The position numbers were made by a program, and so were the translations under genes. 64,000 bases of DNA. Origin: Psychrobacter fulvigenes (GTDB taxonomy: Bacteria > Pseudomonadota > Gammaproteobacteria > Pseudomonadales > Moraxellaceae). Below, piece after piece: positions 16,863-26,273 of this stretch. Position 1 is the stretch's first letter. Each line of letters opens with the position of its first letter. The DNA is taken from contig NZ_CAJGZP010000001.1 of assembly GCF_904846155.1 (NCBI RefSeq), forward strand, positions 2,294,001-2,358,000, in the 5' to 3' direction. The notes under the pieces are model-generated. The model worked only from the letters and a program-made list of their open reading frames with translations, had not been told where the DNA came from and made no database searches.

Positions 16863-17949
16863 TACCAAACCCAACAATTAAAGTTGCGCCCAGGTACGAG
16901 CAGTTAACGACCGAATTCTTTGTGGCTGTTTAAGCAAATTATTCCAAGCCAAGCAAGTGGCATCGACAATAGCCTCATAACTGTCATAACAACGATTAGA
17001 TAGCTCATTTTGCTTAAGGTACTGCCATACTCTCTCTCAGAGGGATTGAGCTCAGGTGAATAAGGCGGTAGTTTAAGCATAGTGACATTAGCCTGATTCA
17101 AGCTTGGTTGATGCCATAATGCGTCCATCCATCACCACCACCGCATGACGTCCTTTTGGAACGGCTTTACTAATCTCTTGCATATGCAATAACATGGTGT
17201 GTTTATTAACGAAAGGCAGTACTAAGCCGACAGCCTTCTTTGTCGCTGGACAAAAGGCACCAAACAGATAAGCGGAATGAAACTGTTGCTGCTTGATCAG
17301 TCGAGGTCGCCCACCGCGGTAATGCCGAACTCTGGTCAATGAGCCTTGTTGTCCTATTCGAGTTTCATCTTGAAACCAGATATCCACTTGATCTAGGCTC
17401 ACATCAGTAGGCAGTGACGCCTTAACCTGTGCTATAAAGTTTTTTAAAAGCGTCTTGAGCTTGTGGGTCGGCTTTTGGATGCTGACTACGAGCACTTATC
17501 CAACTCATATCAATACGCTTGAGTAGCTCGTAGATACCGTTAACGGTGTAGTGAGCGTTGTAGTGTTCTTTAGCCAATTGCTGAATGTCTTTGCCGGTTA
17601 GACGACCGCCAGCGCGCTTTTCTTGTTCAGAGACTATCATGGCTTTAAAAGCGGCTGTGTCTGCTTCTGCCAATTTGCTGCGACGACCTCGACGATGACG
17701 ATCGTAGAGACTCTCAAGTCCTCGTTCATAATATCGCTTCAATGTCCGTCTGGCAGTTTCAGGATGTATGCAGAGGTCTTTGGCAATATCGTTGGTGGCT
17801 TTGCCTATACTATATTGGTATAAGATGAGCAGGCGTAGTCGGGCTCTGGGATTGCGCTCAGTCTTTGAGTGTTTGCCAAAGTCATGGTCTTCTAGGTTAT
17901 GTATTGGTATAGTCATAAGTGGATTATACTATATATTTTGGGTTTGGTA
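16863..17949 (-). mobile_element. decayed IS630-family insertion sequence
   Basis: Terminal inverted repeats ATACCAAACCCAA (16862-16874) and TTGGGTTTGGTAT (17938-17950) bracket a transposase remnant read from the minus strand. TA dinucleotides at both ends fit the TA target duplication of the IS630/Tc1 group. The element is about 1.09 kb, the normal size. Coding damage (see the transposase entry) makes it immobile unless complemented. Confidence 0.85.
16878..17916 (-). pseudogene. IS630-family transposase, frameshifted
   Basis: Three pieces of one DDE transposase lie in different frames. Residues 1-160 (helix-turn-helix, RARLRLLILYQYSIGKATNDIA) run from 17916 to an A6 tract near 17443. The middle piece holds FQDETRIGQQG, the first DDE Asp, and runs to about 17125. 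The last piece holds PPYSPELNPSER. Frames break at the A6 tract (+1), by a one-base insertion after VVMDG near 17125, and by an AG duplication after NPSER near 17040. Past that, a third frame continues with VWQYLKQNELSNR to a TAA at 16878. The first break could be programmed; the other two are inactivating. Confidence 0.85.
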
Positions 17950-17950
17950 T

Positions 17951-18190
17951 TAGTAGTTTATCCCAATATGTAAATCAGACTTGAATTCAAGGCCCTGCCA
18001 AGTACAATGTGCTTCGAGCTAAACAGGCTCTCAGCCCTCATCGCAAGTTATGGGCTGATAAGCAATTCGGCGGCAGAGGTACTATCGCCTACTCAGCCGA
18101 TGTTTATATATTCTATATTTTGCGCTACTGCAATAACTCAGGCACGTTAGCCTAACGAACCTACAGCTTCAGGGATAGGAGTACATAATA
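17951..18190. other. spacer between IS630 remnant and transporter gene
   Basis: No ORF with an SD. A small CAGCCC...GGGCTG inverted repeat lies near 18030-18055. The transporter promoter should lie here, but I see no convincing boxes. Confidence 0.35.
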
Positions 18191-19273
18191 GTGAACAAAC
18201 AATCTTGGCAAATAGCGGCGGCCTATATGTCGGTAGTGGTTGGCGGAGGTTTTGCCTCTGGTCAGGAAGTGCTTCAGTTTTTTACTGGTTACGGTATGGC
18301 GGGTGTTATTGGTACGCTGGTCAGTGCGGCACTTTTTGCTTTTTTGGGAATGCAAATTGCACGCATGAGCTCAAGTATGCAGGCCAATTCACACAAAAAA
18401 GTACTGTATACCCTATTTGGCACACGTGCTGGATTTGTTATGGACGTGGTTTTGTCATTCTTTTTGTTTGGCGTTGGTGTGGTTATGCTCGCTGGTAGTG
18501 GCTCAATTTTTGCTCAGCAGTACGCTTGGCCACCGCTGGTTGGCGGTGTTTTTATGACGATACTAGTGATTGCCACACTTTGTTTAAACGTAAGAGGCAT
18601 TATAAGACTAATCAGTATCATCATGCCTATACTGCTATTATTAATATTGGCCATCACCACTTACTCAATTTTTACCAGCAACGTCGCCAATGACACGCTA
18701 AATGAGGTAGCAAAGGAAATACCCACTATCAGCTCGGACTGGCCAGTATCGAGCTGGTTTTTTGGTGCGGTGCTTTATGCTTCATTTAACATTGCAGTTG
18801 GCTTTCCTATGCTGGCCGTGATTGGGGGTATGACGCGCTCACAAAAAACAGCGGCGAGCGGCGGCGCGATGGGCGGTCTTGGCTTGGGTTTATTAATCTT
18901 CTTACTCAACATTGGCCTTTTTGCCAACATCGATACCCTCATAGGCGTTGAAATGCCTACTTTAGGGTTGGCCTCAAATATTTCACCAGTGTTAGCGGTG
19001 ATTATGTCAGTGACGCTCATTTGTATGATATACAGCACTGCAGTAGGTATGTTTTTTGCCTTTAGCACACGTTTTGCTACGCCAGGGACGAAGGGTTTTA
19101 AATGGCTTAGCGCCTTTTTTGCTGTCGTTGGGCTGGGCTTAAGTCAGCTTGGTTTCAGTAAGCTCATTGGTACAGTGTATCCAATGCTAGGCATCGTTGG
19201 TCTAATCATGATTGTGGCGATTATTTTGGCATGGGTTCGAAGCCGCAACCAGCCAGCACAAATACCAAGCTAA
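18191..19273 (+). CDS. YkvI-type membrane transporter (LeuT-fold family)
   Basis: A 360-residue integral membrane protein with about ten TM helices. The N-terminal AAAYMSVVVGGGFASGQEVLQFF has the unwound-helix GGGFASGQE motif of YkvI/COG3814 proteins, a branch of the APC superfamily related to branched-chain amino acid and benzoate carriers. The substrate is unknown. It begins with GTG (18191), preceded by AGGAG about 9 nt upstream. It lies just downstream of the decayed IS630 element and 111 nt before alaS, but has no evident link to it. Confidence 0.85.
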   Translation: MNKQSWQIAAAYMSVVVGGGFASGQEVLQFFTGYGMAGVIGTLVSAALFAFLGMQIARMSSSMQANSHKKVLYTLFGTRAGFVMDVVLSFFLFGVGVVMLAGSGSIFAQQYAWPPLVGGVFMTILVIATLCLNVRGIIRLISIIMPILLLLILAITTYSIFTSNVANDTLNEVAKEIPTISSDWPVSSWFFGAVLYASFNIAVGFPMLAVIGGMTRSQKTAASGGAMGGLGLGLLIFLLNIGLFANIDTLIGVEMPTLGLASNISPVLAVIMSVTLICMIYSTAVGMFFAFSTRFATPGTKGFKWLSAFFAVVGLGLSQLGFSKLIGTVYPMLGIVGLIMIVAIILAWVRSRNQPAQIPS

Positions 19274-19384
19274 AACTGACCATACTTAGTATCCTATATC
19301 AACACCCTTGGCGTTTGTGCTAAAATCGCTTGCAAAATTACTTTACTTATTCTACTTAATATTATCCGTCAGTAAGGAGCCGCT

Positions 19385-22057
19385 GTGAGCCAGCCATTTC
19401 GCTCAGCCGATATTCGTCAAGCCTTTATAGATTATTTTATAAGCAAGCAGCACACCGCAGTCCCCTCATCGAGCCTGATTCCACATAACGACCCGACATT
19501 GCTATTTACCAATGCGGGGATGAATCAGTTTAAAGAGACGTTTTTGGGAATGGAGCCTCGTGACTATACGCGCGCGGTGACCTCGCAAAAATGCGTCCGT
19601 GCAGGTGGCAAACACAATGACTTAGATAATGTTGGCTATACTGCCCGTCATCATACTTTCTTTGAGATGCTTGGCAACTTCTCCTTTGGCGATTACTTCA
19701 AGCAAGCTGGTATCGCTTATATTTGGGAGTTTTTGACTTCTGATGAATGGTTGGCAATCGACAAAGACCGTTTATATGTCACTATTTACGAAACCGATGA
19801 CGAAGCCTTTGATATTTGGCATACAGATATCGGCGTGCCTGCAGAGCGCATCATTCGTATTGGTGACAATAAAGGCGCGCCTTACGCTTCTGATAACTTT
19901 TGGACGATGGGCGATACGGGTCCTTGTGGCCCTTGTACCGAAGTCTTCTATGATCACGGCCCTGACATCGAAGGTGGCCTCCCAGGCACACCTGAAGAAG
20001 ACGGCGACCGCTTTATCGAGATTTGGAACTGTGTATTTATGCAGTTCAATCGCCAAAAAGACGGCACTATGTTGCCATTACCTGCGCCAAGTGTCGATAC
20101 GGGCATGGGGCTTGAGCGCATCAGTGCCATCATGCAAGGTGTCCACAGCAACTATCAAATCGACTTGTTTGTCAGCTTGATGGATGCGGCAGCAGATATC
20201 TTAGGCATCGCTAATGAGCAGCAAGCCTCTCTGAACGTCATTGCTGATCACATTCGTGCAGTCGCGTTTTTGATTGCTGATGGTGTGCTACCAAGTAATG
20301 AAGGTCGCGGCTATGTCCTGCGCCGCATTATTCGCCGCGCGGTACGTCATGGCAATAAGCTTGGTGCAGAAAGCGAGTTTTTCTATCAAATGGTTGCGCC
20401 ACTTGTCGCTGAGATGGGTGACGCGTATCCAGAGCTAAAAGACAAACAAAGCCAAATTGAAAGTGCGATTCAAAAAGAAGAAGCGCAGTTTGCCAAAACA
20501 TTGGCGCAAGGCTTACGCCTACTTGCCAGCGAGCTTGAAGGCTTGCAAGATGGTGACATCCTCTCTGGTGCGGCAGCATTTAAGCTTTATGATACTTACG
20601 GCTTCCCGCTGGATTTGACCGCTGATATCACTCGTGAGCGCGGCATTACTATTGATGAAGACGAGTTTGACGAGCACATGCAGGCACAGCGCGAGCGTGC
20701 ACGTGATGCCGGCAAGTTTGATGTCGATTATAGTAGCGTCATTCAAGTCGATAGCCCGACTGAATTCATTGGTTATGAGCAATTAACAGAAGACAATGTC
20801 ACTCTGCTCGCTCTTTATCAAAACGGCGAATCTACTGAAGCCTTGAATGAAGGCATGGAAGGCGTCGTCGTTCTTGATCGCACGCCATTTTATGCTGAAG
20901 GCGGTGGTCAAGTCGGTGAGCTTGGTGAAATCCGTACCGCTACGGGCGTCTTTGAAGTACAAGACACCAAAAAATCTGGCCAAGCCATCATTCATCATGG
21001 TGTCGTTACCATGGGTGAGATTAGCGCTAAGCAAAGCGCTGAAGCGCAAGTACTCTCGAATATCCGTATCGCTAGCGCTAAAAACCACTCTGCGACTCAT
21101 TTATTACATGCTGCTCTACGCCAAGTGCTCGGTGGCGAAGTCACGCAAAAAGGCTCATTGGTCTCAAGTGAGGTATTGCGCTTTGACTTCTCCTACGATA
21201 AGCCAGTCAGCAGCGCTGAGCTGATGCAGATTGAGCGCTTGGTAAACGAGCAAATTCAAGCCAACGCGCCAGCTTGCATCGAGCACATGTCTATTGATGA
21301 AGCCATGGATAAAGGTGCCATTGCGCTATTTGGTGAAAAATACGGTAATGATGTACGGGTACTGACCATGGGTACAGACAAAGTGGTTGATGGTCAGCGC
21401 CAACCCTTCTCTATCGAGCTATGTGGTGGTCTGCATGTAGAGCGTACTGGCGATATTGGTATCCTTAAAATCACCAGTGAGTCAGGTATCGCCGCTGGCG
21501 TGCGCCGTATTGAAGCCGTCACTGGCATGAACGCTGTCAAATATCTACAACAAGGTGATCAACAGTTAAGCGAGTTGGCAGGTCGACTAAAAGTCAAACG
21601 TCCTGAGATTGCCCAGCGTGTTCAGACCATGGCAGACAAGCAACGTGAGCTTGAAAAGCAGATAGAACGTTTAGAGCAAAAGATGGCCAGCGCGCAAGCA
21701 GCGAACCTACTTGATGATGTGCAGAATATTGCTGATGTACCTGTATTGATTAGCACCTTATCAGGCGTAGATGGCAAGTCGATTCGCACGCTGATGGATG
21801 ATATCAAATCCAAGCTTCCTGATAGCGTCATTGTCTTGATCGGTGATAAAGACGGACAACTGGCTTTGGCAGCCAGTGTGGCCAAGTCGGTCACCAATCG
21901 CATTAAAGCGGGTGATATCGTTCGTCACTTAGCAGGTGAGTTAGGTGGTAAAGGTGGCGGTAAGCCTGACTATGCACAAGGCGGTGCGCCCAAGCCTGAT
22001 AATAGTGCTGCTATTGTCAGCAGCTTACCCAGTTGGCTTGAGTCTCAGCTTGGCTAA
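19385..22057 (+). CDS. alaS: alanine--tRNA ligase
   Basis: Charges tRNA-Ala and hydrolyses Ser/Gly-mischarged tRNA in its editing domain. At 890 residues it is the usual length of about 875. Motifs are visible: the aminoacylation core ([43 protein letters not shown]), the editing-site zinc ligands HSATH and [13 protein letters not shown], and a C-terminal coiled coil plus Gly-rich C-Ala domain ([14 protein letters not shown]). It starts at GTG with SD AAGGAG 5 nt upstream. It is followed by lysC and csrA, the usual gammaproteobacterial order. Confidence 0.98.
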   Translation: MSQPFRSADIRQAFIDYFISKQHTAVPSSSLIPHNDPTLLFTNAGMNQFKETFLGMEPRDYTRAVTSQKCVRAGGKHNDLDNVGYTARHHTFFEMLGNFSFGDYFKQAGIAYIWEFLTSDEWLAIDKDRLYVTIYETDDEAFDIWHTDIGVPAERIIRIGDNKGAPYASDNFWTMGDTGPCGPCTEVFYDHGPDIEGGLPGTPEEDGDRFIEIWNCVFMQFNRQKDGTMLPLPAPSVDTGMGLERISAIMQGVHSNYQIDLFVSLMDAAADILGIANEQQASLNVIADHIRAVAFLIADGVLPSNEGRGYVLRRIIRRAVRHGNKLGAESEFFYQMVAPLVAEMGDAYPELKDKQSQIESAIQKEEAQFAKTLAQGLRLLASELEGLQDGDILSGAAAFKLYDTYGFPLDLTADITRERGITIDEDEFDEHMQAQRERARDAGKFDVDYSSVIQVDSPTEFIGYEQLTEDNVTLLALYQNGESTEALNEGMEGVVVLDRTPFYAEGGGQVGELGEIRTATGVFEVQDTKKSGQAIIHHGVVTMGEISAKQSAEAQVLSNIRIASAKNHSATHLLHAALRQVLGGEVTQKGSLVSSEVLRFDFSYDKPVSSAELMQIERLVNEQIQANAPACIEHMSIDEAMDKGAIALFGEKYGNDVRVLTMGTDKVVDGQRQPFSIELCGGLHVERTGDIGILKITSESGIAAGVRRIEAVTGMNAVKYLQQGDQQLSELAGRLKVKRPEIAQRVQTMADKQRELEKQIERLEQKMASAQAANLLDDVQNIADVPVLISTLSGVDGKSIRTLMDDIKSKLPDSVIVLIGDKDGQLALAASVAKSVTNRIKAGDIVRHLAGELGGKGGGKPDYAQGGAPKPDNSAAIVSSLPSWLESQLG

Positions 22058-22455
22058 CCAGCACTTATTGAGCGCAGTCATGCTTTATTAAGCAAGAAAC
22101 ACACGATTGGTTATATAGCTCATAACCAATCGCCATACATCAAAACGCAGCTATGACTTAATTTCAGCGCGTGATTATGGTATAAAGTACCACTGTCAGA
22201 CAACAAGTCCGTCAATATATAGTCAATCCACTATAAAATGATGCAGTTTTTATAATTCGGCTTCAAGGGTGTTAATTTAATCAACAACGGTGCTTGGCCT
22301 CAGCCATCAGACCTACAATCTTTATCCAAAGGTATTTTATTAATAGATACACTTTATTATCGGGTAAGTAAGGTTACTCAGCTTTAGGTATCGAAACGCC
22401 GTTCATTAGAGATTGATATTCACCAACAGCCATCGATGAATAATAGGTAAAACTT
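22058..22455. other. alaS-lysC spacer with an 11-bp hairpin
   Basis: A perfect inverted repeat CGATTGGTTAT (22104-22114) / ATAACCAATCG (22122-22132) with a 7-nt loop stands 47 nt after alaS. It lacks a T-run on either strand, so it is a possible 3'-end stabiliser or factor-dependent terminator. The remaining 300 nt form the lysC leader. I saw no lysine-riboswitch core. Confidence 0.45.
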
Positions 22456-23742
22456 ATGGCGTTAATAGTACAGAAATACGGCGGTACCTCAATGGGCAGT
22501 ATTGACCGTATCAAAAACGTCGCGAAACGTGTCAAGCGTTGGCATGATAACGGCCATCAAGTCGTCGTTGTGGTCTCTGCCATGAGCGGCGAAACCAACC
22601 GTCTGATTGATCTGGCACGCCAAATTAGTAACGACCCTGATCCTCGTGAATATGATCAAATGGTCTCTACTGGCGAGCAAGTGTCTATTTCTCTACTGGC
22701 AATGGCAATTAAAGAGCTAGGCGTTGGTGCGCGCTCATTTACTGGCCGTCAAGTCGCGATTAAAACTGATAGCTCACACAATAAAGCCCGTATCGAAAGT
22801 ATTGATGACGAAAATATTCGCGAGCAATTAGATGCTGGCAATGTCGTCATCGTTGCAGGCTTTCAGGGTATTGATGAGCACGGTAACGCCACCACATTGG
22901 GTCGCGGTGGATCTGATACCACAGGCGTGGCCATTGCAGCGGCGCTAGGTGCTGATGAATGTCAAATTTATACTGACGTTGACGGGGTCTATACCACCGA
23001 TCCACGTGTCACCTCAAAAGCCAAAAAGCTTGAAAAAATAACCTTTGAAGAAATGCTAGAAATGGCCAGTCTTGGCTCTAAAATCTTGCAAATTCGTTCA
23101 GTCGAGTTTGCTGGCAAGTACGGTGTACCATTACGCGTACTCTCTAGCTTTGATGAAAACACTGATGGCAGCTTCGACGAAGATTTTCAAAACAATGTCG
23201 GCACCCTAATTACGATAGACGAAGGAGACAGTATGGAACAGGCAATCATCTCAGGTATCGCCTTTAACCGCGACGAAGCAAAAATTGTAGTACGCGGTGT
23301 ACCTGATCATCCCGGTATTGCCTCTGCAATCCTGACTCCGATTGGCCGCGCGAATATCGAAATCGACATGATCGTACAAAACTTATCGACTGGCGGTACG
23401 ACTGACTTCACTTTTACTGTCAATCGTACAGACTTAGACAAAGCCATGAAAGTGCTGAATGACGAAGTCAAAGACGAGATTGGTGCCAAAGAAATATTGG
23501 GCAATAGCGAAGTCGTCAAAGTTTCTTTGGTCGGTGTTGGCATGCGCTCACATGCAGGTGTTGCAAGCCTCATGTTCCAAACTCTTGCTGAAAACAATAT
23601 CAACATCCAAATGATCTCAACCAGTGAAATCAAAATCTCTGTTTTGATTCAAGATCAGCACTTAGAAAAAGCCGTTAAGTCCTTACATACGGCCTTTGGT
23701 CTGGATCGTGAAGAAGGTGATAGCAAGGTTTCAGGGCAATAA
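22456..23742 (+). CDS. lysC: aspartate kinase
   Basis: Phosphorylates aspartate, the first step to Lys, Thr, Met and diaminopimelate. The catalytic domain (1-250) starts [11 protein letters not shown] and has [11 protein letters not shown] and the [13 protein letters not shown] nucleotide motif. Two ACT domains (about 265-415) bind the feedback inhibitor ([47 protein letters not shown]). At 428 residues it is the LysC-alpha type. An internal SD-ATG at 23222-23235 would yield the beta subunit. It is followed by a strong terminator. Confidence 0.97.
   Translation: MALIVQKYGGTSMGSIDRIKNVAKRVKRWHDNGHQVVVVVSAMSGETNRLIDLARQISNDPDPREYDQMVSTGEQVSISLLAMAIKELGVGARSFTGRQVAIKTDSSHNKARIESIDDENIREQLDAGNVVIVAGFQGIDEHGNATTLGRGGSDTTGVAIAAALGADECQIYTDVDGVYTTDPRVTSKAKKLEKITFEEMLEMASLGSKILQIRSVEFAGKYGVPLRVLSSFDENTDGSFDEDFQNNVGTLITIDEGDSMEQAIISGIAFNRDEAKIVVRGVPDHPGIASAILTPIGRANIEIDMIVQNLSTGGTTDFTFTVNRTDLDKAMKVLNDEVKDEIGAKEILGNSEVVKVSLVGVGMRSHAGVASLMFQTLAENNINIQMISTSEIKISVLIQDQHLEKAVKSLHTAFGLDREEGDSKVSGQ
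23222..23235 (+). promoter_or_regulatory. internal ribosome binding site and start for a LysC beta subunit
   Basis: AAGGAG (23222-23227) is spaced 5 nt from an in-frame ATG (23233) inside lysC. Translation from here gives a 169-residue protein consisting of the two ACT regulatory domains. This is the in-phase beta subunit arrangement known for alpha2-beta2 aspartate kinases in Bacillus, Corynebacterium and Pseudomonas relatives. Use of this start is inferred. Confidence 0.6.
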
Positions 23743-23793
23743 AGCGCTCTAACTAAGCAATCTGAGTCTTCAAAACTCTTGATATTAGCTGAT

Positions 23794-23825
23794 AAAACAG
23801 GGTCATTTATGACCCTGTTTTTTTT
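23794..23825 (+). terminator. lysC terminator
   Basis: A 13-bp perfect stem AAAACAGGGTCAT / ATGACCCTGTTTT ends in a run of nine T, 52 nt after the stop codon. Confidence 0.92.
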
Positions 23826-24103
23826 CACTTTTATATTGGTTAAGAGTGATGTTTACCCACCAGTTTTGTTAAAAGCCGTGACAGTATCTGTTATGGCGCC
23901 TATAATGGACGCTCATTTGGGCTAAATGAACCTACCTATCATCGTCGCTTATCCCATCGCACTTTATCTATAATATGAGACAAAATGTATCATTTTGGAA
24001 TTATTATTGATAAGATACATGTGCAATGATATAGCGATGATTTGCAATTGAGATGTAATGTAATGAGTAATATTTTCTTAATGCGACATAAGGAGTGTGA
24101 CGC
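23826..24103. other. csrA upstream region
   Basis: No gene. It must hold the csrA promoter. An SD AAGGAG stands before csrA, but no clear sigma-70 boxes were identified. Confidence 0.35.
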
Positions 24104-24349
24104 ATGCTAATTTTGACACGCCGCGTGGGCGAGACATTAATGATCGGCGACGAGGTCAGTGTGACTGTCCTAGGCGTCAAAGGCAATCAGGTGCGCATAG
24201 GCGTTAACGCACCAAAAGATATTGCTGTACACCGCGAAGAGATCTATCAACGTATCCAGCATGAGCGCTCTGTACAGTCGCAAATGCAACATCTTGAGCA
24301 AGGCAATTTTGCGCCTTCATTTGATGACGAAGATTATTTTAATCGTTAA
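24104..24349 (+). CDS. csrA: carbon storage regulator CsrA
   Basis: A dimeric RNA-binding translational regulator that recognises GGA motifs in leader RNAs. [16 protein letters not shown] and [21 protein letters not shown] are the family signatures, including the RNA-contact residues Leu4 and Arg44-type VHR. At 81 residues it is about 20 longer than E. coli CsrA, with a Gln/Asp/Phe-rich tail. SD AAGGAG lies 9 nt before the ATG. It lies downstream of lysC, as in Pseudomonas and Acinetobacter, and 27 nt before the HopJ-like gene, probably co-transcribed with it. Confidence 0.97.
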   Translation: MLILTRRVGETLMIGDEVSVTVLGVKGNQVRIGVNAPKDIAVHREEIYQRIQHERSVQSQMQHLEQGNFAPSFDDEDYFNR

Positions 24350-24376
24350 TTTAACTTGCTTTGAGGTCACTTACTT

Positions 24377-24751
24377 ATGAGTATCCGCCAATCAGACATA
24401 TCGGCTCTACTTAATGGTTTGAACAAAAAAGCCATTGGATTCAATGATGTCATCAGCTTTATTGATGATTTCTATCGCTACACACCCGTACCCTTTGTCA
24501 ATGGCATGGTACATAACCAAGCTGGCGAAAACGAGGGCAGTGCCAAGATTTTTGGCTTTGCAAAGCTGCATGGTCTAGACCAATTAGATACCCTGAAGCT
24601 ATTCGGTGAGCATTACGCCAAGGTACAGGCAACACCGAAAGGTACAGATCATGCCAATATTCGCAACTTTTTGCATTGGGGCTGGCAAGGGTTTTTGATG
24701 GAAAACAACCCTCTTACAGAGCGTCCAAGTGTAGATACTACTGCGCTATAG
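24377..24751 (+). CDS. HopJ-family protein
   Basis: A 124-residue soluble protein matching the HopJ family (YTPVPFVNGMVHNQAGENEGSAKIFGFAKLHGL and HANIRNFLHWGW are typical). The family was named for a Pseudomonas syringae candidate effector, but it is widespread in bacteria without type III secretion, so an effector role is not implied. The function is unknown. It follows csrA closely. The terminator that once followed it has been split by an IS4-family element. Confidence 0.85.
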   Translation: MSIRQSDISALLNGLNKKAIGFNDVISFIDDFYRYTPVPFVNGMVHNQAGENEGSAKIFGFAKLHGLDQLDTLKLFGEHYAKVQATPKGTDHANIRNFLHWGWQGFLMENNPLTERPSVDTTAL

Positions 24752-24800
24752 TTGATACATAGGCAACCTGATCAAGACTGCAGTAACAACGACCGTAATA

Positions 24801-24820
24801 GAAAGCCACGCTATATAGCG
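24801..24820 (+). terminator. left half of a terminator palindrome interrupted by IS4-family element
   Basis: GAAAGCCACGCTATATAGCG (24801-24820) joins with GTGGCTTTTC (26225-26234) on the far side of the insertion to rebuild one palindromic hairpin with a T-run. This would be the ancestral terminator of csrA-hopJ. The centre, CGCTATATAGCG, is duplicated as the target site. Confidence 0.75.
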
Positions 24821-24821
24821 T

Positions 24822-24857
24822 AATGCCAGTCAGTTAAGGCCGACTGGTATTTTTTTT
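24822..24857 (+). terminator. terminator carried in the IS4-family left end
   Basis: CCAGTC (24826-24831) pairs with GACTGG (24842-24847), extended outward by AATG/TATT pairs with one G-T, and is followed by eight T. It overlaps the terminal inverted repeat and the transposase stop. It would stop transcripts entering from hopJ. Confidence 0.75.
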
Positions 24858-26135
24858 GGGATATTTTTGTGGTTTACCCTTAACCACCCTCGGGCAAGAT
24901 CGCTTTCTGCGTTCAGGAATGACAAACAATTTTCCTTCCTCTAAAACTGCATCTAACAACTTAGGGAAGAGTCCTGCAGCCTGTAAAGGCGCAAACCGTA
25001 AAAGATCAACAATCGTAATAGACACCATATGAAAGCTAATTCGTAGAGGGCTAACCTTAGCTCTAACTGCCATATATCGCATCAAACGTCTTATCAGATT
25101 ATAAGCAATCATAAGCCCCCAGAACTCTTGTAACACAAGCTGTGGCAGCTTACTTCTTAACAACAGCCCCTGCTGTAGATCAGACTTAATTTCCCTAAAA
25201 GCCATCTCGATCTCCCAGCGCTGCAAGTACAGCTGTGCCACTTTATCCTTAGTAAAGCGTTTATCATCTATTAAAGAGGTGATGTATCGTCTTATCTTAC
25301 CCTCATAACGACACTCAATTAATCGAGCTTGCCAAGTATCGGGTAGGTTTGGATTTTTCTTTTGAGCTTGGGGAGAAACCGGCATTTGTATCAAGTAGTC
25401 CCCTTCACTAAAGGTTTCAATCACAGTGTAACGCAGATTATCTTTAGCCCGCATGAGCCAGTGACTGTTTGGATGGGTTTGTTGCCAACTAATCAGTAGG
25501 TCTGCTGAGAAATAGGCTCTATCAAAGAGCGTAATGCTGTTGTCTTGAATATTTAGCTGACGGGCTAATGTGATCTCTCCTTGACCCATATCTCCAAGGG
25601 TTGTGTCAATGATCTCATGCGTGTCAGTATTGATCAGGCATACCGAACGCATTTGGGGATAGGGCGCCTCTTTAGTTCTGCCTTTGCTTGAACTAAAGTA
25701 CTGAAGGTTCTCATCAGTATAGGGTAGTGAGTATACGACACCGTCTACAGCTTGGACGCTAAGTCCCATAAAGTCTTGCTGCTGGGCTCGTGATTCTGTT
25801 TGGTAGTGAGCACTTAGTTGATGAAATAGCTGCTTTAGAGGCTCATGCCCGAGGCGTTGTCTTGCTTGTACCACTGCACTGGGTACGCAGGCCTGTGAGT
25901 CTATATTAAGCCGCATCTGCTCTGTGATATACCAAATTGAACGGTTTCGATATAAAGCTGTGCCGATGACTATCCAAACAACGTGTTCGGCAGGTAGCTT
26001 ACGCCTTCTAATGCTCGCCTTGCCGGTATACTCTAAAGCTTGCTGTATCCACTCAGGGTCTATTAATTCACTAAATTGTTCTAGGGTGTCTGGAATCCTT
26101 TTATGCGTCTCATTAATAGCGTCTTGTAGTCTCAT
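24834..26135 (-). CDS. IS4-family transposase
   Basis: A DDE transposase of 433 residues with clear resemblance to the E. coli IS4 enzyme (RRKLPAEHVVWIVIGTAL, PSAVVQARQRLG). The catalytic residues sit in AVDGVVYSLP (D), LFDRAYFSADL (D) and the signature Y-x2-R-x3-E-x6-K in YLQRWEIEMAFREIK (E). The C-terminus is FPRVVK-like (CPRVVKGKPQKYPKK). The frame opens at 26150, but ATG 26135 (MRLQDAINE) matches the family start better. The region around the start is inside or just after a 15-bp hairpin. Confidence 0.93.
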   Translation of the reverse strand: MRLQDAINETHKRIPDTLEQFSELIDPEWIQQALEYTGKASIRRRKLPAEHVVWIVIGTALYRNRSIWYITEQMRLNIDSQACVPSAVVQARQRLGHEPLKQLFHQLSAHYQTESRAQQQDFMGLSVQAVDGVVYSLPYTDENLQYFSSSKGRTKEAPYPQMRSVCLINTDTHEIIDTTLGDMGQGEITLARQLNIQDNSITLFDRAYFSADLLISWQQTHPNSHWLMRAKDNLRYTVIETFSEGDYLIQMPVSPQAQKKNPNLPDTWQARLIECRYEGKIRRYITSLIDDKRFTKDKVAQLYLQRWEIEMAFREIKSDLQQGLLLRSKLPQLVLQEFWGLMIAYNLIRRLMRYMAVRAKVSPLRISFHMVSITIVDLLRFAPLQAAGLFPKLLDAVLEEGKLFVIPERRKRSCPRVVKGKPQKYPKKNTSRP

Positions 26136-26138
26136 AGT

Positions 26139-26173
26139 AAAATAGCCCATCTACTTATTAGATGGGCTATTTT
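26139..26173. promoter_or_regulatory. 15-bp hairpin at the transposase start
   Basis: AAAATAGCCCATCTA (26139-26153) pairs perfectly with 26159-26173 across a 5-nt loop. On read-through transcripts entering from outside the element it would lock up the leader of the transposase or act as a terminator. Transcripts starting inside it would escape. This is a known protective layout in IS elements. Its use here is inferred. Confidence 0.55.
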
Positions 26174-26273
26174 ATTACTTTTATTGAGTTTTTGCCTTAA
26201 CTGACTGGCATTACGCTATATAGCGTGGCTTTTCTTCTGTTGACTTTTATGGCTTATAAACATCTTTATTTAT

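Larger units (their letters stand above)
24821..26213 (-). mobile_element. IS4-family insertion sequence, intact
   Basis: Perfect terminal inverted repeats (19 bp AATGCCAGTCAGTTAAGGC at 24822-24840 and its complement at 26194-26212, plus one T/A) enclose one intact transposase gene. The 12-bp flanks CGCTATATAGCG at 24809-24820 and 26214-26225 are identical direct repeats and fit the 11-13 bp target duplications of the IS4 group. Because the target is itself palindromic, the boundary could shift by a base or two. Total length is about 1.39 kb. The intact frame and ends suggest a recent, possibly active insertion. Confidence 0.93.

Noticed and set aside
22104..22132. Hairpin after alaS as an intrinsic terminator
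   Set aside because: Perfect stem but no T-run on either strand.
22058..22455. Lysine riboswitch in the lysC leader
   Set aside because: The 300-nt leader lacks a recognisable lysine-binding five-way junction core or a terminator adjacent to lysC; a covariance-model search would settle it.
24377..24751. HopJ-like gene as evidence of a type III secretion effector
   Set aside because: The family is common in bacteria without type III secretion, and no secretion or chaperone genes are nearby.
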